From the NCBI GenBank assembly GCA_964423095.1, contig CAYRDI010000063.1:1-6746 (forward strand): DNA of 6,746 nt. Direction: 5' to 3'. The DNA comes from Micavibrio_A sp964423095 (GTDB lineage Bacteria; Pseudomonadota; Alphaproteobacteria; Micavibrionales; Micavibrionaceae). The notes below the pieces were generated by a model, which saw only the letters and a list, made by a program, of their open reading frames with translations, had not been told where the DNA came from and did not search any database. Of the stretch, positions 5,910 through 6,746 are shown piece after piece. Position 1 is the stretch's first letter. Each line of letters opens with the position of its first letter. The translations under genes were made by a program, and so were the position numbers.

Positions 5910-6746
5910 GGTGTATCCTCGGCCCCCTGGGGTGATAGAATCAAGCCGAGGAATCCGTTTCCGTCATCCTTCGCGGCCATACTTTTTGAAAAGGTGGCGC
6001 GTCCGCTCATTCCCGGCAAAAGCTCCTGATGATACGCTTCCATTTCGGCAACAACCTGTACCGACTGGCTGACCGGATCGACCTCCCCGAAAATGGTTAC
6101 GATTTTTGCATCGTAATCCTGCCCGGTTTCATTGATCGTGATACGCAAGGGTGTTCCCACGTTCAACCAGCGAAGCCAGACGGATGGGACCAGGAATTCC
6201 GCACGCAGAGGTTCGCGTGAAGAAATTTCCATGAGGACTCTTCCCGTTTGCACATATTCGTTTTCGCTCGCCATTTTGCGTGTGACGCGCCCATTCCATG
6301 GCGCAATGTGTCTGCAAGCCTTGATCCGGCCTTCGATCTGCTCAACGATGGCCTTGTTTTGCTCGTTGTTTTCTTGCGCGATGGTTAGTTCCATTTGCGA
6401 GGCGGATTCGAGCGTCACAAGTTTCTGGTAGGCTTCAAGCTGTTGTTCGGTTACACGCAGTCTTGATTTCGCCTCGTTCAGGCGGCCGTAATCGATCGAA
6501 CAATCATATTCGACCAAAACATCGCCTTTTCTGAAAAGATCGCCGCTTTCCAGATTGAACTTGCTGATCTTCGCATCAATCCCGCTGGCGATAACAACCT
6601 GATGTTTGGCGGCCAACACGGCTTGCACGGTGTAGGTTTCTCCGTCTTCATCGGGACCGGACAGTTCCTCGTCCGGCGACGATGCGCTGGCCGTCTGTGT
6701 TACGCTATGATTTGTGGCGGTACTATCTGCCCCGATCGACCAGTAT
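5906..6746 (-). CDS. RND-type periplasmic adaptor (HlyD/MFP family), N-terminus beyond right edge
   Basis: The frame stays open to the window edge, giving at least 279 residues. An internal GTG at 6628 would start within the first lipoyl half and is not credible, so the gene is partial at its 5' end. Visible order: a hydrophilic acidic linker (about 1-38, with PDEELSGPDEDGE), lipoyl half one (about 45-81, FRKGDVLVEYD), a short helical hairpin (about 82-142), lipoyl half two (about 143-176, RHIAPWNGRV) and a beta barrel (about 178-255). The stretch IFGEVDPVSQSVQVVAEM followed by ELLPGMSGRATF is characteristic of RND-efflux membrane fusion proteins. It should act in the periplasm, anchored by a signal or membrane helix that lies outside the window. 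It is the first visible gene of the adaptor/protease operon and overlaps the next gene by 4 nt. Whether it serves efflux or export of the giant protein cannot be decided here; no RND pump gene is visible. Confidence 0.88.
   Translation of the reverse strand, partial: YWSIGADSTATNHSVTQTASASSPDEELSGPDEDGETYTVQAVLAAKHQVVIASGIDAKISKFNLESGDLFRKGDVLVEYDCSIDYGRLNEAKSRLRVTEQQLEAYQKLVTLESASQMELTIAQENNEQNKAIVEQIEGRIKACRHIAPWNGRVTRKMASENEYVQTGRVLMEISSREPLRAEFLVPSVWLRWLNVGTPLRITINETGQDYDAKIVTIFGEVDPVSQSVQVVAEMEAYHQELLPGMSGRATFSKSMAAKDDGNGFLGLILSPQGAEDTP
5916..5920 (-). promoter_or_regulatory. Ribosome binding site deciding the TTG start of the GAF-HlyD gene
   Basis: GAGGA on the coding strand sits 6 nt upstream of TTG at 5909, inside the last codons of the preceding gene. 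With the TTGA stop/start overlap (5906-5909), this fixes the non-ATG start and indicates translational coupling. Confidence 0.7.

Noticed and set aside
6626..6628. GTG as the start of the RND-type adaptor
   Set aside because: It would begin just before the first lipoyl half with no signal or membrane helix. The frame remains open upstream to the window edge, so the gene is simply cut by the window.

Overview
This 6.7 kb window comes from a Gram-negative bacterium, most likely a proteobacterium. The sequence shows periplasmic adaptor proteins, an inner-membrane M50 protease and a giant cadherin-type surface protein. Base composition is close to balanced. An alphaproteobacterial origin is possible, but nothing here settles the taxon. 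All four credible genes lie on the minus strand, so they are read from right to left. No RNA gene, CRISPR array, insertion sequence or clear intrinsic terminator was seen.

Right to left: (1) 5906-6746, an RND-type/HlyD-like periplasmic adaptor whose N-terminus lies beyond the right edge. (2) 4488-5909, a protein with a cytoplasmic GAF-like N-terminal region, one membrane helix and a periplasmic HlyD module. (3) 2350-4485, a 711-residue protein joining a PqqD-like winged-helix region, a polytopic M50 (site-2 protease family) zinc protease core with intact HELGH, and a C-terminal periplasmic HlyD module. Genes 1-2 overlap by 4 nt and genes 2-3 are 2 nt apart, which indicates one translationally coupled operon. 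(4) After a 113-nt AT-rich spacer, 1-2236 encodes the first 745 residues of a large repetitive surface protein whose C-terminus lies beyond the left edge. It has no Sec-type signal peptide. It begins with a basic tail and a LEPR-XLL-like motif (LEKRLLLDA), followed by an EF-hand-like loop, a LamG/concanavalin-like lectin domain, three tandem CSPG/NG2-type cadherin-like repeats, a classical cadherin domain and the start of another unit.

Proposed logic (inference): genes 1-3 form an unusual envelope apparatus with three different adaptor modules. One is tethered to a GAF-like cytoplasmic region and one to an intramembrane protease that carries a PqqD/RRE-like peptide-binding fold. The neighbouring giant protein, with its short N-terminal LEPR-type motif, is the obvious candidate substrate. 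No ABC ATPase, RND pump or TolC gene is visible, so the energy source and the outer-membrane exit are either outside the window or different from a standard type I system.
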